Below, in pieces: positions 63,400 to 64,000 of a stretch of 64,000 nt of DNA (its first letter is position 1; each line of letters begins with the position of its first letter). The notes below the pieces were generated by a model that saw only the letters and a list, made by a program, of their open reading frames with translations, was not told the DNA's origin and made no database searches. This DNA comes from Rhodococcus sp. IEGM 1409 (GTDB lineage: Bacteria > Actinomycetota > Actinomycetes > Mycobacteriales > Mycobacteriaceae), in contig NZ_JASHKN010000004.1 in NCBI RefSeq assembly GCF_030056735.1, positions 91,412-155,411 on the forward strand, read 5' to 3'. The translations under genes were made by a program, and so were the position numbers.

Positions 63400-64000
63400 G
63401 ACCCCGCACTTGATACAGACGAGCAGTGGAACCGCATCGTCGATGCGCTGACGCGCAGGGGCTTCCTCGGCGCCGGGCTCGGCGTCTGCAGGTCTCGTCA
63501 CCGTGCAGGACGAGACGGGCCGCGTCGAGATTCCGTCGGATCCCCAGCGAATGGTCATCGCCCATGTCAGTGCCATGGCGACGGTGCTCGACCTCGGTGT
63601 GTCGCCGGAGAAGATCGTCGGCGGCTTCTTCGGTCACGAAGGTGTGGGCAGCGACGCGGTGTTGCGCAAGATGGCGGAGGCGGCGAACATCCCGAATCTC
63701 GACACGGCCGGAACATGGAGCAAGGAAGCCATCATCGGCGCGTCGCCCGATCTGATCTTCATGCTTTTGACCGCCGGAATGCCTATGCGGCAAAGTCATA
63801 CGACGAACTCTCGGCGACCCGTGTTCCAGTGTTCGCCGGCTTCAACGGACATCCCACGTGGGATGAGATGAAGAAGTTGGTCACCAACATGGGTGTCGCG
63901 GTCCGACGCGAAGACGCGGCAACCGCATTGAACGCGAGGACGGAAGAGCGACTCCTGGCAATCAAGGATCGACTCTCGGCCCTCGGTTCGCTGCCGTCGG
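63400..64000 (+). pseudogene. Frameshifted iron-siderophore-type substrate-binding protein, partial
   Basis: One frame reads DEQWNRIVDALTRRGFLGAG, a twin-Arg-like or lipoprotein leader (from about 63400). A +1 shift near 63485 moves to the frame with SAGLVTVQDETGRVEI, FFGHEGVGSDAVLRKM and ASPDLIFMLLTAG (to about 63778). A second shift, consistent with one lost base in GGAAAT, leads to AYAAKSYDELSATRVPVFAG and MKKLVTNMGVAVRRED up to the window end. All three match one Fe3+-siderophore-binding (PeriPlas_BP_2) protein. It is either a pseudogene or sequencing error at a contig edge; the 3' end lies outside. Confidence 0.7.

Noticed and set aside
1..64000. tRNA, rRNA, CRISPR array or insertion sequence
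   Set aside because: No conserved tRNA arms, rRNA segments, regularly spaced repeats, transposase motifs or flanking inverted repeats were recognised by eye.

Overview
The window is a high-GC actinobacterial chromosome segment, almost certainly from the genus Rhodococcus (Mycobacteriales). The evidence is gene order: from about 2.9 to 25.9 kb it follows the Mycobacterium tuberculosis Rv2605c-Rv2580c block (tesB, pdxT, yebC, ruvC-ruvA-ruvB, yajC, secD, secF, an orphan solute-binding lipoprotein, apt, rel, a membrane cyclophilin, a metallo-beta-lactamase-fold hydrolase, hisS), and an Rv2578c-type radical SAM gene appears at 50.2 kb. Mycobacterial-type LexA boxes, GTG/TTG starts, ATGA/GTGA start-stop overlaps and genus-typical families (13E12/DUF222 HNH proteins, EspC-like secretion substrates, Rpf) agree. 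The window opens with a G13/C17 homopolymer artefact and ends inside a frameshifted gene, so it may be a whole short contig or the edge of one.

Layout. 0.1-3 kb: a RidA protein, a Nudix hydrolase and an SOS-boxed DUF222/HNH gene. 3-6 kb: two tesB thioesterases flanking a P-loop-degenerate uridine-kinase-like gene, then pdxT, with no pdxS in sight. 6-10.2 kb: a two-component system, a GAP-family membrane protein and a GntR-controlled DUF1648 protein. 10.3-27.5 kb: the conserved core (yebC; SOS-controlled ruvCAB; Sec accessory proteins YajC/SecD/SecF; apt; bifunctional Rel; two tandem cyclophilins; MBL hydrolase; hisS; malate dehydrogenase). 27.6-34 kb: a type VII secretion substrate pair, a trehalose-phosphatase-like HAD enzyme, an alpha/beta-hydrolase remnant, an ABC exporter and a protein-kinase-like/NTF2-like pair. 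34-40 kb: a TetR regulator coupled to a KstD-like flavoprotein, an ABC-F ATPase, a small P-loop kinase and a resuscitation-promoting factor with a long leader.

40-46 kb carries the most distinctive system: a TetR regulator divergent from a tightly coupled operon of an APC permease, two DUF1989 proteins (the UAAP1/UAAP2 pair, whose homologues elsewhere are carboxyguanidine deiminase subunits) and a stand-alone carboxyltransferase half of a urea/guanidine carboxylase. The biotin carboxylase, the biotin carrier and allophanate hydrolase are all absent nearby.

46-64 kb is accessory: a cupin, a Fic protein coupled to a CBS/DUF294 nucleotidyltransferase, a DUF5995 secreted protein, a second RidA, the SOS-boxed radical SAM gene followed directly by the bacterial Hen1-Pnkp RNA-repair pair, a methyltransferase, a LacI/MFS divergon with a coupled unknown gene, an HD-domain protein, a TetR-MFS-CHAP operon, a PhnA-like protein and a frameshifted substrate-binding protein. 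Three LexA boxes (1269, 11161, 50146) tie the HNH gene, ruvCAB and the radical SAM gene, possibly with RNA repair, to DNA damage.
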